A DNA stretch of 53,624 nucleotides from Parcubacteria group bacterium GW2011_GWA2_42_14 (GTDB lineage Bacteria; Patescibacteriota; Minisyncoccia; Sungbacterales; GWA2-42-14): the NCBI GenBank assembly GCA_000998135.1, contig LCCV01000006.1:1-53624 (forward strand), written 5' to 3'. The first letter of the stretch is position 1; each line of letters opens with the position of its first letter. Shown here in pieces: positions 1-9,332 of this stretch. The notes under the pieces are model-generated. The model was not told the origin of the DNA. It made no database searches and was given only the letters and a program-made list of their open reading frames with translations. The position numbers and the translations under genes are program-made.

Positions 1-110
1 ATTGTGAGATTTCAGTATGTGCTCTACCATTCTTTCATACTACCACCCTTCCTATTCGGTTCCTACCGATGCAAGCATCGGGGTAAAGTTAGAATTTATA
101 GTGATGCGAG

Positions 111-2426
111 CTAATTACACGTCAAACACACTCCCGGCGGCAATTCTCCCGAAGGCGACGGGTCTTTGGTTTCAATTTCGGTCCTTACATTCGTATCAAT
201 TACAACACCTATTTTATTTTCCAGTTTAGCGGTAGCCCCATCATCATCTTTGGCCAAATTCAAAACCTGAACCGACTTGGATTCGTCGCGATAAATCGTA
301 ATTCCTTTACACCCGGTGTCCCAAGCAAGCAAATATGCTTTTTTTACATCATCAACCGTGGCTGTTGACGGAAAATTTATGGTTTTGGAAACCGCATTAT
401 CAACATGCTTTTGAAAAACCGCCTGAGTTTTTACATGCTCTTCCGGCTTTAAATCATGGGCAGTAATAAAAACTTTTTTCCATTTTTCAGGAACTTCTTC
501 AATGTGGGCGACAGAACCGCGTCTCGCCACCTCTTTCATTACTTTTTCCGAATAAAATCCTACGCGTTTAGCCACATTTTCAAACTGCTTATCAACCTCA
601 ACAAGTTCAGCCCATTCATTTTCATTTTTGGCAATGCGCGATTTTCTTACGTAGGCCAAAGCGAATTTTGGTTCAATACCCTGGGAACATCCGGCTATAA
701 TGCCAATAGTGCCTGTAGGGGCAATTGTGGTAATGGCGCAATTTCTTAATCTTTCTCCACCCGGCTTGTCATAAACAGAATCGCGGAAATTAGGAAAAAC
801 TCCCCTGTTTTTGGCAAGTTCTATTGAGGCCTTATGACTTTCATTATTAATAAAACCCATTAATTTATCGCCTAACTCCATAGCTTTTTTGGAATTATAA
901 GGAATTTCAAGATTAACCAATAAATCCGCCCAACCCATAATGCCAAGTCCAATTCTGCGGTTTCCTCTGCCCATAGTGTCAATTTCCGGCAGAGGGTAGC
1001 GGTTCATTTCAATGACATTATCAAGAAAACGAACCGAAAGTTGAACCGTCTGTCTTAATTTATCCCAATCAACCCCATATTTATTTCCCTTTTTTTTAAT
1101 CATTTTGTTAACATCAATGCTTCCAAGATTGCATGGTTCGTTGGGCAGTAATGGTTGTTCTCCACAGGGGTTCGTGCTTTCAATCTTGCCGAGCTTGGGT
1201 GTGGGATTTCCGCGGTCATTATTCATTCGTTCAATAAACACAACTCCGGGGTCCCCGGTTTGCCAAGCCAAACGCACGATTTTATCAAAAACTTCGCAGG
1301 CATCCAGTTCTTTAACCGGTTGCATGGTTTTTGGATGTATCAATTTATAAGTCGCGCCCTTTTTAACCGCGTTCATAAACTCTTCAGTTATGGCAACGGA
1401 AATATTGAAATTCTGCAAAATTCCTTCTTCGGTTTTGGCGGAAATAAATTCTAAAATATCAGGATGGTCAACTTTTAAAATTCCCATCATGGCGCCCCGG
1501 CGCTTGCCGCCCTGTTTTACCACATCCGCAACTTTATCGAAAACAGTCATAAAAGAAACAGGGCCCGAAGAAACTCCTTGAGTTGTTTTAATAATGTCGC
1601 CCTTGGGGCGAAGACGCGAAAATGAATATCCTGTTCCGCCCCCTGATTTATGAATAATGGCGGTTCCCTTCACAGCGTCAAAAATGCTCTCCATAGAATC
1701 TTCAACCGGAATAACAAAACATGCCGACAATTGTTGCATCGGCGTTCCGGCATTCATAATTGTCGGGGAATTGGGTAAAAATTCCAAAGACGCCAAAAGC
1801 CGATAAAATTTTTCTTCAAATTTAAACAAATCCTCGTCGGTTAAATCAGGATTATAAACTTTCTCGGCCGCGGCAATATTAGAGGCAATTCTGCGAAATA
1901 ACTGCTGCGGGGTTTCAATAACTTTTCCATTCTCGTCTTTTCTAAGATAGCGGGACTCAAGAACCTTAAAAGAATTCTCGGTAATATTGGTTTTGACGTT
2001 ATGGTACAAAAGAAAATATTTGGCCTCCCTTATTTCCTGGCGTTTTTTGCGATATTCCGTATATGCGTCAGCGACATCCTTATATCCTTTGTCGTATAGG
2101 GTTTCCACAACCAAATCCTGAATTTGTTCAACGCGCGGAACGCGTCCGGCAAATTTCTGATTAAGGCGCGAACCAATTTCGTCCGTAAGAATTTTTACTT
2201 CTTTGCCATCGGATTCCCTTACGGCAATAAACGCCTTGTGGATGGCGCTGTAAATTTTCTCATCGTCAAAAGGAACGACCCGGCCGTCGCGTTTTTCTAT
2301 GCGCACAATCTTAAGAGACAGCTTAGGCATGACTCTTGTGAGGATTGATTTTGTTATTTTTATAGCTGTGGGCATAAATAAATTTTTAATTTGGTAGCCA
2401 AGCACTAATTCTGACCCCATCACCAC
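111..2426 (-). CDS. nrdJ: Adenosylcobalamin-dependent (class II) ribonucleotide reductase with N-terminal ATP-cone
   Basis: ORF protein has ATP-cone-like N-terminus (KRDGRVVPFDDEKIYSAIHKAF), NSPTIMNAG, STNPCGEQPLLPNEPCNLGSI, TIAPTGTIGIIAGCSQGIEP and C-terminal CLTC. Likely true start is 2330 or 2375. Confidence 0.93.
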   Translation of the reverse strand: MVMGSELVLGYQIKNLFMPTAIKITKSILTRVMPKLSLKIVRIEKRDGRVVPFDDEKIYSAIHKAFIAVRESDGKEVKILTDEIGSRLNQKFAGRVPRVEQIQDLVVETLYDKGYKDVADAYTEYRKKRQEIREAKYFLLYHNVKTNITENSFKVLESRYLRKDENGKVIETPQQLFRRIASNIAAAEKVYNPDLTDEDLFKFEEKFYRLLASLEFLPNSPTIMNAGTPMQQLSACFVIPVEDSMESIFDAVKGTAIIHKSGGGTGYSFSRLRPKGDIIKTTQGVSSGPVSFMTVFDKVADVVKQGGKRRGAMMGILKVDHPDILEFISAKTEEGILQNFNISVAITEEFMNAVKKGATYKLIHPKTMQPVKELDACEVFDKIVRLAWQTGDPGVVFIERMNNDRGNPTPKLGKIESTNPCGEQPLLPNEPCNLGSIDVNKMIKKKGNKYGVDWDKLRQTVQLSVRFLDNVIEMNRYPLPEIDTMGRGNRRIGLGIMGWADLLVNLEIPYNSKKAMELGDKLMGFINNESHKASIELAKNRGVFPNFRDSVYDKPGGERLRNCAITTIAPTGTIGIIAGCSQGIEPKFALAYVRKSRIAKNENEWAELVEVDKQFENVAKRVGFYSEKVMKEVARRGSVAHIEEVPEKWKKVFITAHDLKPEEHVKTQAVFQKHVDNAVSKTINFPSTATVDDVKKAYLLAWDTGCKGITIYRDESKSVQVLNLAKDDDGATAKLENKIGVVIDTNVRTEIETKDPSPSGELPPGVCLTCN

Positions 2427-2561
2427 AATTTTACTCTACTTCCGCGGCGAAGCGCTTCGCCCCAACTCAGGTTGGCCTATTCGGCCACGCGCTTCGCACC
2501 GCATACAATATTTTTCTTTTCCACGCACTTTCTAACAAACATGGGTAAAATTAATGAGAGG

Positions 2562-2623
2562 TTAATTTCGTTCTCCGCAATTCATTCCTCAACAAACATG
2601 GAATGAATTGCGGACGAAATTAA
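2562..2623. repeat. Imperfect inverted repeat (TTAATTTCGT..CCGCAATTCATTCC / GGAATGAATTGCGGACGAAATTAA)
   Basis: Arms of about 22-24 nt read directly, loop TCAACAAACAT; lies upstream of nrdJ. Confidence 0.8.
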
Positions 2624-2676
2624 AAATTTGGACAAAAATGGAGGACAAAAATGCCACCCTTCTTTTTGTGTCTAGA

Positions 2677-2746
2677 ATGATGAAAGTAGAGAGTAGAATG
2701 TGGAAGAAGTTTCTTCCACCTACCACCTGCTACACACCACAATCTA
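2677..2746. repeat. Heptad-phased hairpin repeat (GTGGAAGAA-GT-TTCTTCCAC core)
   Basis: GTAGAGA GTAGAAT GTGGAAG AAGTTTC TTCCACC TACCACC TGCTACA CACCACA read in 7-nt steps. Confidence 0.7.
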
Positions 2747-2997
2747 ACAAAGACGGATGGCAACGTAAAACTAAAAAATAAAGTTAAAGGTTTAAAGTTA
2801 CAAAATCTTCTTTATATTTTTATATTATCGCGTAAAAAAATTAATAGCAAAAATTTTTCTGTGGATAAGTGCCAATTTTGTCTGCGAGGCGCAGCCGAGC
2901 AGAAACAAAATTGAGCACCCAGCATATAATTTCCGAAAATTATGGGTGGGTAAACCATATTATAAAAACCTTCATAATCGAGAGGAAAAGATTGCTA

Positions 2998-3026
2998 TTG
3001 ACAAAATACTTTAAATTTGCTATAAT
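2998..3026 (+). promoter_or_regulatory. Perfect consensus sigma70-type promoter (TTGACA-N17-TATAAT)
   Basis: TTGACA 2998-3003, TATAAT 3021-3026, 17-nt spacer; RBS AAAGGAGAGG upstream of ATG 3088. Confidence 0.9.
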
Positions 3027-3087
3027 GGAATTAACAGTTTCTGTGCACCAAGTCCTACACCAAAACCCCAAAAAGGAGAGGAAAACA

Positions 3088-3399
3088 ATGTACTATCAGT
3101 ACACCCAGATGCTTCCCGGACTCGCCGAGTTTGTTCCGAAACTCGGTCCGGGACACAGGATTCCGACCGCCAAGCATCGCTGTATGTCCTGCCCGCCTAA
3201 CCGCACGGGCAAAGACCATGAAGTTTCCGGGTTGGACCGTTTCAAGGCGGCCACGCATTTTCTGCCGGATGGTCACGCCATGACCAAGAAAGAGCGTGAG
3301 CGGATTGTCGGCCGGTTCATGGTCGAGGCCGTCCGCGCCAAGGTTGGTCAGGATGTTCTCCAGGAGATCAGCGAGACCGACTCGGAGGACGAAAACTAA
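3088..3399 (+). CDS. Uncharacterised 103-aa protein (MYYQYTQMLPGLAEFVPKLGPGHR...CMSC...)
   Basis: ATG preceded by AAAGGAGAGG; own promoter and terminator; the longer ORF 2869-3399 includes non-coding leader. Confidence 0.8.
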   Translation: MYYQYTQMLPGLAEFVPKLGPGHRIPTAKHRCMSCPPNRTGKDHEVSGLDRFKAATHFLPDGHAMTKKERERIVGRFMVEAVRAKVGQDVLQEISETDSEDEN

Positions 3400-3417
3400 T
3401 CGGCCTAAGGCCGTCCA

Positions 3418-3453
3418 GGGGGTCGTTGAACGACGACCCCCGTTTTTTATTTT
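3418..3453 (+). terminator. Rho-independent terminator
   Basis: GGGGGTCGT TGAACG ACGACCCCC GTTTTTTATTTT. Confidence 0.9.
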
Positions 3454-3531
3454 CTCCGCAATTCATAAAAAATGCTATTACTTCAAATGTAAACTTCTCG
3501 ACTCGTTCCTGCCTCGCTCGAAGAATAAAAT

Positions 3532-3593
3532 TTGACAAGTATCTATAAAAATGTTACATATTACATCAGCAACTCATCAATCTTCTTTGACAA
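3532..3593 (+). promoter_or_regulatory. Promoter TTGACA-N17-TACATA followed by boxA-like leader TTCTTTGACAA
   Basis: TTGACA 3532-3537, TACATA 3555-3560, boxA-like 3583-3593. Confidence 0.6.
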
Positions 3594-3596
3594 AAA

Positions 3597-4568
3597 ATGA
3601 GCCCCATTACCCCAAACCAGAATAACCAAGAAATCCATAAAAACCATATCAAACCCCCCACGCTCCCAACCAACACCATGTGGGGTAACGGGGTAAACAA
3701 AATCATCGCACTAGTTGTATTCATTTTCCTGCTATTTTCTACGATTCCGGTATTTGCTCTTCAATTCCAGCCGATTAAGGAAATCACCGAATTTGAAAAG
3801 GAAATCATAAGCAATGCCGCCAAAAAGCCGGCCGAGGAAGTACTTAAAGACGCGGTTGAATTCAAAACAAACCGAGGCCTCGTCGTCCTCAAATTCCAAA
3901 ACGGCGATGAGGGATATTATGGATATGGCGGAAAAAACATTTCCTCAAAAACAGCCGCAGACCCTGAAAAAACAACGGAAGAATGTATATTGAATTCTCT
4001 TAAGTATGATGGTTATGATTGTTTGCCTAAAGATTCAAACAAAACCGTTTCTGACAATTCCTCTGAAGACGCTGCCTCTCGCGCAGGAAAAGTGTTTGAA
4101 GAATTTCTAAAAGTGTGGAACAAACCCCTGATAGCAAATGAACTAACCCCGGAAGAACTCGCCGAAGCAGACAATCTAATGCACACATATATTGGTCTTT
4201 TTTCACAATTTCCTGATGACAAAAGACAAGATATCTACTCCATTACCGGTAGCATTACCGCTAGGGGCAACAGATACGCGTCTCAATTTGAAAATACAAT
4301 TTCCTCCTTCGTTGATGCCAAAACCATGGCCGATTTTTATGACTTATATATCAGGGACGCCGAAGATTCTGATCTTCGCATGAGGAACGAAGACAGACCG
4401 AGTGAAAAAGATAAATACATGGCACTCCAAAAGCTCATTGACTATCTCCAGAATTGGCAAGAAGTGAGACCTTTCGCATTATTTGGTACAACTCAAATTT
4501 TTTTTGAAAAGAATGAACCGGCAGTATTGCAGGATTTAATTAACCAGGGAAAAGTAAGAAACATTTAA
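3597..4568 (+). CDS. Hypothetical secreted/membrane-anchored protein
   Basis: Signal/TM segment IIALVVFIFLLFSTIPVFA after a basic N-terminus; true start may be ATG 3678. Confidence 0.7.
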   Translation: MSPITPNQNNQEIHKNHIKPPTLPTNTMWGNGVNKIIALVVFIFLLFSTIPVFALQFQPIKEITEFEKEIISNAAKKPAEEVLKDAVEFKTNRGLVVLKFQNGDEGYYGYGGKNISSKTAADPEKTTEECILNSLKYDGYDCLPKDSNKTVSDNSSEDAASRAGKVFEEFLKVWNKPLIANELTPEELAEADNLMHTYIGLFSQFPDDKRQDIYSITGSITARGNRYASQFENTISSFVDAKTMADFYDLYIRDAEDSDLRMRNEDRPSEKDKYMALQKLIDYLQNWQEVRPFALFGTTQIFFEKNEPAVLQDLINQGKVRNI

Positions 4569-4570
4569 AA

Positions 4571-4701
4571 CCCTGAATTACGAAATACAGTTTCAGCGAG
4601 GTATCAGCGTACTAATCAGCGTCAAATCTGCTTCTATTTTCCATAGAAGCTGCTAAAGTACGCCAAAAATATGCTGATATTGATAGTTTCATAATTGGAA
4701 G
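4571..4701. mobile_element. MITE-like element copy A with TCAGCG iterons
   Basis: CCTGAATTACGAAATACAGTTTCAGCGAGGTATCAGCGTACTAATCAGCG...AGTACGC...ATGCTGATAT...TTTCATAATTGGAAG; matches reverse complement of 10227-10368 at both ends. Confidence 0.65.
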
Positions 4702-4712
4702 TTTAAAAACGT

Positions 4713-4741
4713 CTCCCGCAAACTTTTTGCGGGTTTTTTCA
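4713..4741 (+). terminator. Rho-independent terminator
   Basis: CCCGCAAACTTTTTGCGGGTTTTTTC. Confidence 0.85.
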
Positions 4742-4791
4742 CAACACAAAAACGCCATCATGGCGTTTTCTTTGTCTTTTTTAACGGCCGG

Positions 4792-5079
4792 CTATCTTGC
4801 CAAACCAACTTTTCTTTCAACACGATTAAGCCGCATGTGCAAACTTCTGATTACATTTTCCATATCAACAACTGTCCTGACCAAGGGACCCATCGCCACC
4901 TTCAAATCATGAACATCATCCCGTACAAGACGCAGTCCTTCGCTCAAAGCTTCTATTTTTCCGTCAATACCGCCAAGACGTTTTTCTATAGCAAGCAAAT
5001 CCTGCTTTGACGCAGTATTCTCGAACCCCTTTGCAATCATCTGGGCCAATTTTTCATTTGTCATTTGTTTTTTAGCCAT
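4792..5079 (-). CDS. Hypothetical coiled-coil protein
   Basis: 95-aa heptad-like sequence (ASKQDLLAIEKRLGGIDGKIEALSEGLRLVRDDVHDLK). Confidence 0.65.
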   Translation of the reverse strand: MAKKQMTNEKLAQMIAKGFENTASKQDLLAIEKRLGGIDGKIEALSEGLRLVRDDVHDLKVAMGPLVRTVVDMENVIRSLHMRLNRVERKVGLAR

Positions 5080-5270
5080 ATTTTCTATATTAACAAGTTT
5101 TTGAGAGGAAAAATTTATCTGCCAGCGAACCTGCTGTAATTTTCTGAACTCGAGGAGGAGTCAAAAGTGCCGAGGACGGCTATAAAATTGAGAGGAGCTA
5201 AGTTTTTTGCTTCTCGCAAAAACCCGGGGAAATTTTTAACGCCTCGGTCGGAACCAAAGCTAAATTTCCC

Positions 5271-5298
5271 GCTGAAAACCAAGTAGTTGGTTTTCAGC
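5271..5298. repeat. 12-bp perfect hairpin
   Basis: GCTGAAAACCAA GTAG TTGGTTTTCAGC, downstream of ftsZ. Confidence 0.8.
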
Positions 5299-5333
5299 CC
5301 CCCTTGGTGAAGAAAATTATGGCAGGCGAGCGA

Positions 5334-6461
5334 TTATTTTTTCCTCCTCAAGAACGCCGGTACCGCGTCCCATTCCGACTCCTCCTCGGCTGCGGCCTTG
5401 GCCGCGTGCGCTACTGTTCCACCATTCACAGTGATTTTTATTGGGTTGCCATTTCCTCCTCCATTCGACTTTTTTACTTCTTCTTTTCTCAGTAAATTAA
5501 CGCCATTGGGACCGAAACCAGTAGCAATAACCGTAATCTTCACCTCGCCTTTCTTTAATCGGTCATCATGAACAGCGCCAAAAATAAGTTTGGCGTCTTT
5601 ATCAACGGACTCCGTAATAACCTTGGCCGCCTCATTAATTTCCCACATGGTTAAATCCTGCCCTCCGGAAACATTAAACAACACGCCCTTGGCTCCGTTT
5701 ATGGAAATATCAAGAAGAGGAGAACTTATGGCAAGCTGTGCCGCCTGAACTGCTCTGTGCTCTCCCGTAGAAGAACCAACGCCCATAAGAGCCGAGCCAG
5801 CATCTTCCATTATTGTCCTGACATCCGCAAAATCCACGTTTACCAAACCGGGCATAGTTATCAAGTCCGAAATTCCCTGAACGGCATTTTTCAAAACATC
5901 ATCACAGAGCCGGAAAGATGCCACCAACGGAGTATTTCTTTCAATCAAATTCAAAAGATTATTGTTAGGGATAGTAATTAAAGCATCTACATTATCTTTT
6001 AAACGAGACCAGCCATCTTCCGCAATTCTCATTCTTTGAGTGCCTTCGAAAAGAAAGGGCTTGGTAACAACTCCGATTGCTAGGGCCCCAACATTTCTTG
6101 CCGCTTCAGCGACAACGGGCGCGGCACCGGTTCCGGTTCCTCCTCCAAGACCGCAGGTGATAAATACCATGTCCGAACCCTTAAGAGCATCCTGAATTTC
6201 ATCGCGGTTTTCTTCGGCGGCCTGTTTTCCAATTTCAGGATTCATTCCGGCGCCTAATCCCCTGGTTAAATTCTTGCCGATATGAATTTTGGAACTGGCT
6301 TTGTGGTGATGTAAATGCTGGGCATCCGTATTTATGGCAATAAAATCAACCCCGTGAATGCGGGAATCCATCATGCGGGTAATGGCTGACCCTCCGGAGC
6401 CGCCAACCCCCACCACTTTAATACGCGCGTATGTTTCTATGTCGGGTTTTATGTTAGGCAT
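5334..6461 (-). CDS. ftsZ: Cell division protein FtsZ
   Basis: [17 protein letters not shown] tubulin signature, [21 protein letters not shown]-terminal tail [12 protein letters not shown]. Confidence 0.97.
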   Translation of the reverse strand: MPNIKPDIETYARIKVVGVGGSGGSAITRMMDSRIHGVDFIAINTDAQHLHHHKASSKIHIGKNLTRGLGAGMNPEIGKQAAEENRDEIQDALKGSDMVFITCGLGGGTGTGAAPVVAEAARNVGALAIGVVTKPFLFEGTQRMRIAEDGWSRLKDNVDALITIPNNNLLNLIERNTPLVASFRLCDDVLKNAVQGISDLITMPGLVNVDFADVRTIMEDAGSALMGVGSSTGEHRAVQAAQLAISSPLLDISINGAKGVLFNVSGGQDLTMWEINEAAKVITESVDKDAKLIFGAVHDDRLKKGEVKITVIATGFGPNGVNLLRKEEVKKSNGGGNGNPIKITVNGGTVAHAAKAAAEEESEWDAVPAFLRRKK

Positions 6462-6470
6462 ATTTTTATT

Positions 6471-6766
6471 TTATCTCTTTTTAGGTGGATATTTCCTGTC
6501 CAAATTAGCACGAAATTTAGCATGTTCGATCTCGTCTATGTGTCCTCGCAAATGTAAATATAATGCCACATCTGGGTGCTCTTGAAATGTTCTATAAAAA
6601 CGACCAGTTCCTACTCCAAACGCTGTGTCTTTAAGACGTCCGAGTTTACTCTCCATTTCATTAAATGCTTTTATGGAGGGGAATCACCCAAAACCCGAAG
6701 CGCTTCAGTCAATACTTCTTTCTCTCTTTCTTCGGAAGATTCTACTATTCTTTCTCTTTCTAACAT
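6471..6766 (-). pseudogene. Small hypothetical gene with apparent -1 frameshift
   Basis: Frame 1 from ATG 6766: MLERERIVESSEEREKEVLTEALRVLGDSPP*; adjacent frame continues SIKAFNEMESKLGRLKDTAFGVGTGRFYRTFQEHPDVALYLHLRGHIDEIEHAKFRANLDRKYPPKKR; the frame change is next to a CCCC run. Confidence 0.5.
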
Positions 6767-6974
6767 AATTTTCTAATATTTTTTAATAATTTAAACTACA
6801 ACTTTCTGTTTCAATATTGAAATGTCTTTTTCTTGGCGTTTATAATGCTTAACATTTAAACCTCTTGTCCTTATGAAAATTTCAAATTTTTTTAGAATGA
6901 TATTATGATTCTTAATAATCTTTTGGTATTCATTTAGTATAACTTCTTTCATTGATTTCAACCATTTAACTTTT

Positions 6975-7325
6975 TTATTTCCGAATCCCGACCTCTAACC
7001 TTTCAAGCCATTTTCCATGGCGGTCATGAAGTAATTTATCAGCCGCATGATCCTTTTCCGCTTTATCGAATTTCGTACCAATCCCGTCTACCGCCTGCAA
7101 AATTTTAACCTCGCTTTCCTTTACATTATCCTTAGTGGCAAAGTTCTTCAAATCTTCCTTGGTAGTAAAATTTTCAACCATGTTCCGGCTTAATTCTTTC
7201 AAATCATCCTTCGTAGCCATGTTTTTCCGAACAGCAAAAAACTCGTTAGCGGTCATGCGAGCCAGTTTATCCAGCGTCACTTTTGCTTTTTTAACAACTT
7301 TTCCCACTATCTTTAATTTAAACAA
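6975..7325 (-). CDS. Hypothetical coiled-coil protein with repeated TKxDLK motifs
   Basis: MATKDDLKELSRNMVENFTTKEDLKNFATKDNVKE. Confidence 0.65.
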   Translation of the reverse strand: MFKLKIVGKVVKKAKVTLDKLARMTANEFFAVRKNMATKDDLKELSRNMVENFTTKEDLKNFATKDNVKESEVKILQAVDGIGTKFDKAEKDHAADKLLHDRHGKWLERLEVGIRK

Positions 7326-7391
7326 AAATGCTTTTCAAGGCAATATGGACAAAAAATTGAAAATATGTCGTTATTTTATTTAGTAGCAAGA

Positions 7392-7424
7392 AACATGCTA
7401 CATGTCGCTTGTTTCATGTCGCTC
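7392..7424. repeat. Heptad-phased CATGTCN repeat
   Basis: CATGCTA CATGTCG CTTGTTT CATGTCG CT. Confidence 0.55.
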
Positions 7425-8661
7425 AGGGTATAAACACCTTAAACCAATTCTTGATTTTTGAACTGACCGATTCAAATGTTGGGTTATAAAAATAGCGATT
7501 GTCTCCGGACAATTGGTTTACCTGCCAGGCGACAAGGCCCAAAGCAACCGGATAAGTAAAAAGCAGCTCTTGCAGATTCTTGTCCGTGGGCTGGGGCAAA
7601 TTTACTTTTTTCCCGACTTCAATGGGCAGGCGCAGTTCTTTTTTGGCAATTTCTTCAATTCCGGGAATATGCGACGCTCCGCCGATTAAAACGACTCCGG
7701 CCGGCAAAAGGCCAAATCTGTCAATACGCTTAAGTTCTTTGGAAGCAAGCTCAAAAATGTCTTTAAACCGCGCTTCCACAATTTCGGCAATATGGCGCTT
7801 AAGATAAACATCATCTCCGTTTAAGCCAAAATCAGCAAGTTTAATAACGTCTTTTTTGGAAAATAACTCGGGAATTGCATGTCCGTATTCAAGCTTGATT
7901 TTCTCGGCAGTATCAATGTGCACTTGAAGCCCCACGGCAATATCATGAGTAATATGCGTTCCGCCAACAGGAAAAACTCCCGCCTGAACCAATCTTCCCT
8001 CCTCCCAAACGGAATAATTTGAAGTTCCTCCGCCAATATCAAGAAGCATAACCCCTAATTCTTTTTGGCGCCGAGAAAGCACTGCTTCGGCTGATGCCAA
8101 AGAGGAAAATATAAAGTCGTCAATTTCCACACCCGCCCCCTCAACGCATTTTATAATGCTTCTTAAAGCGGATTTGGAACCGTCAACAATCATGGCGTCC
8201 ACCTCAAGCCGTATTCCCGTCATGCCGACCGGGTCCTTAATCCCCGACTCATTATCAATTTTGTATTCCCTCGGAATAATATGGATTATTTCCCGATTAG
8301 GATTTTTAGGAATGGAATTTTCCGCGGCCTGAATAACACGCCTTACATCTTCTTCGGCAATTTCGCCATCTGCCCTGGATATGGCCACTACCCCTTTAGT
8401 GTTATAAGTATTTATATGAGTGCCGCCGACCCCCACTACCGCTTTTTTAATGTTCATGCCCGAGGCCTTAGACGCTTCCTGAATGGTTTTTTTGAGAGAT
8501 ACCGTAACTTCATCAATATCAACAACCGAGCCGCGCCTCATGCCGAAAGTCGGGCCTTGAGCCACGCCTAAAATCCGGATTCCTCCGTCTTTCTGCCTTT
8601 CGGCAACAATAGTGGAAATAGCAGTGGTGCCTATATCAATTGTGGTTATAATACGCCTCAT
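7423..8661 (-). CDS. ftsA: Cell division protein FtsA
   Basis: Actin-like ATPase motifs: TIDIGTTAISTIVAE, VMLLDIGGGTSNYSVWEEGRLV, GVVLIGGASHIPGI. Confidence 0.95.
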   Translation of the reverse strand: MRRIITTIDIGTTAISTIVAERQKDGGIRILGVAQGPTFGMRRGSVVDIDEVTVSLKKTIQEASKASGMNIKKAVVGVGGTHINTYNTKGVVAISRADGEIAEEDVRRVIQAAENSIPKNPNREIIHIIPREYKIDNESGIKDPVGMTGIRLEVDAMIVDGSKSALRSIIKCVEGAGVEIDDFIFSSLASAEAVLSRRQKELGVMLLDIGGGTSNYSVWEEGRLVQAGVFPVGGTHITHDIAVGLQVHIDTAEKIKLEYGHAIPELFSKKDVIKLADFGLNGDDVYLKRHIAEIVEARFKDIFELASKELKRIDRFGLLPAGVVLIGGASHIPGIEEIAKKELRLPIEVGKKVNLPQPTDKNLQELLFTYPVALGLVAWQVNQLSGDNRYFYNPTFESVSSKIKNWFKVFIP

Positions 8662-8666
8662 TACTT

Positions 8667-8736
8667 TTGAATTATGAATTAAGAATCATGCATTATGGCC
8701 GTTTCCTAATTCCTAATTCATAACTCCTAATTCACA
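8667..8736. repeat. Heptad-phased AATTCCT/TGAATTA hairpin
   Basis: TGAATTA TGAATTA AGAATCA TGCATTA TGG ... TCCTAAT TCCTAAT TCATAAC TCCTAAT TCA. Confidence 0.7.
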
Positions 8737-9125
8737 AAATCAATCTTGGAAAGAATTTCTTTCTCTATACGCTCTGTTTTTTTGGCTATATCGCCGGACT
8801 CCTCATGATGCATTCCCCCTAAATGTAGCATACCATGCAAAATCATCCATGTCATCTGGTATTTATAAGAATTGTCCTGCTCTTTTGCCTCTTTGCGGAT
8901 AACTTCCGGACACACCAAAATTTCACCATAATCCTTGCCGTAGCAAAACGATAATACGTTGGCCGGCTTATTTTTATGGCGATATTTTCGGTTAATTTCG
9001 CGCGATTCCCCTTTCGATACCTCTTTTACTATAATTTCTTTGGGCAGTTTTTTTATAACCGCTTTCGGCAATAATTTTTTAATAGTTTTAATTATTGTGT
9101 CCATTTTAAGCATTTCTATCCCCAT
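8727..9125 (-). CDS. ybeY: Endoribonuclease / rRNA maturation factor YbeY
   Basis: HGMLHLGGMHH metal-binding motif, NVLSFCYGKDYGEILVCPEVI; start chosen inside the longer ORF. Confidence 0.9.
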   Translation of the reverse strand: MGIEMLKMDTIIKTIKKLLPKAVIKKLPKEIIVKEVSKGESREINRKYRHKNKPANVLSFCYGKDYGEILVCPEVIRKEAKEQDNSYKYQMTWMILHGMLHLGGMHHEESGDIAKKTERIEKEILSKIDFVN

Positions 9126-9221
9126 TACCCATGACCCTCCTTCGCTAAAACTTCGGACGGGCGCAGCACTTTTTATATTTCCTAACGAGGCCATGCGAAA
9201 ATTTATTTTCGTGATGGCCGA

Positions 9222-9270
9222 GCGACGGAAATTTAAGAAATGCCGTGGCATTTCTTATATTTCTTGTCGC
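9222..9270. repeat. Long imperfect palindrome upstream of ybeY
   Basis: GCGACGGAAATTTAAGAAATGCC-GT-GGCATTTCTTATATTTCTTGTCGC; the inner 11 bp are perfect. Confidence 0.75.
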
Positions 9271-9296
9271 TACCCTACAAATATTACAATTGACTA

Positions 9297-9330
9297 ACAA
9301 AAATAGTACGGCTTAAACGTACTATTTTTT
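9297..9330. terminator. Bidirectional terminator
   Basis: AAATAGTACG GCTTAAA CGTACTATTT followed by TTTs. Confidence 0.8.
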
Positions 9331-9332
9331 CT

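Noticed and set aside
2430-2870. Possible cobalamin riboswitch upstream of the B12-dependent RNR
   Set aside because: No recognisable B12-box on the minus strand; the region is explained by palindromic repeats.
3484-3537. AAATGTAAACTTCT...CTCGAAGAATAAAAT shared with 47400-47459
   Set aside because: Two short conserved blocks with dissimilar centres; could be chance in AT-rich spacers, needs a genome-wide search.
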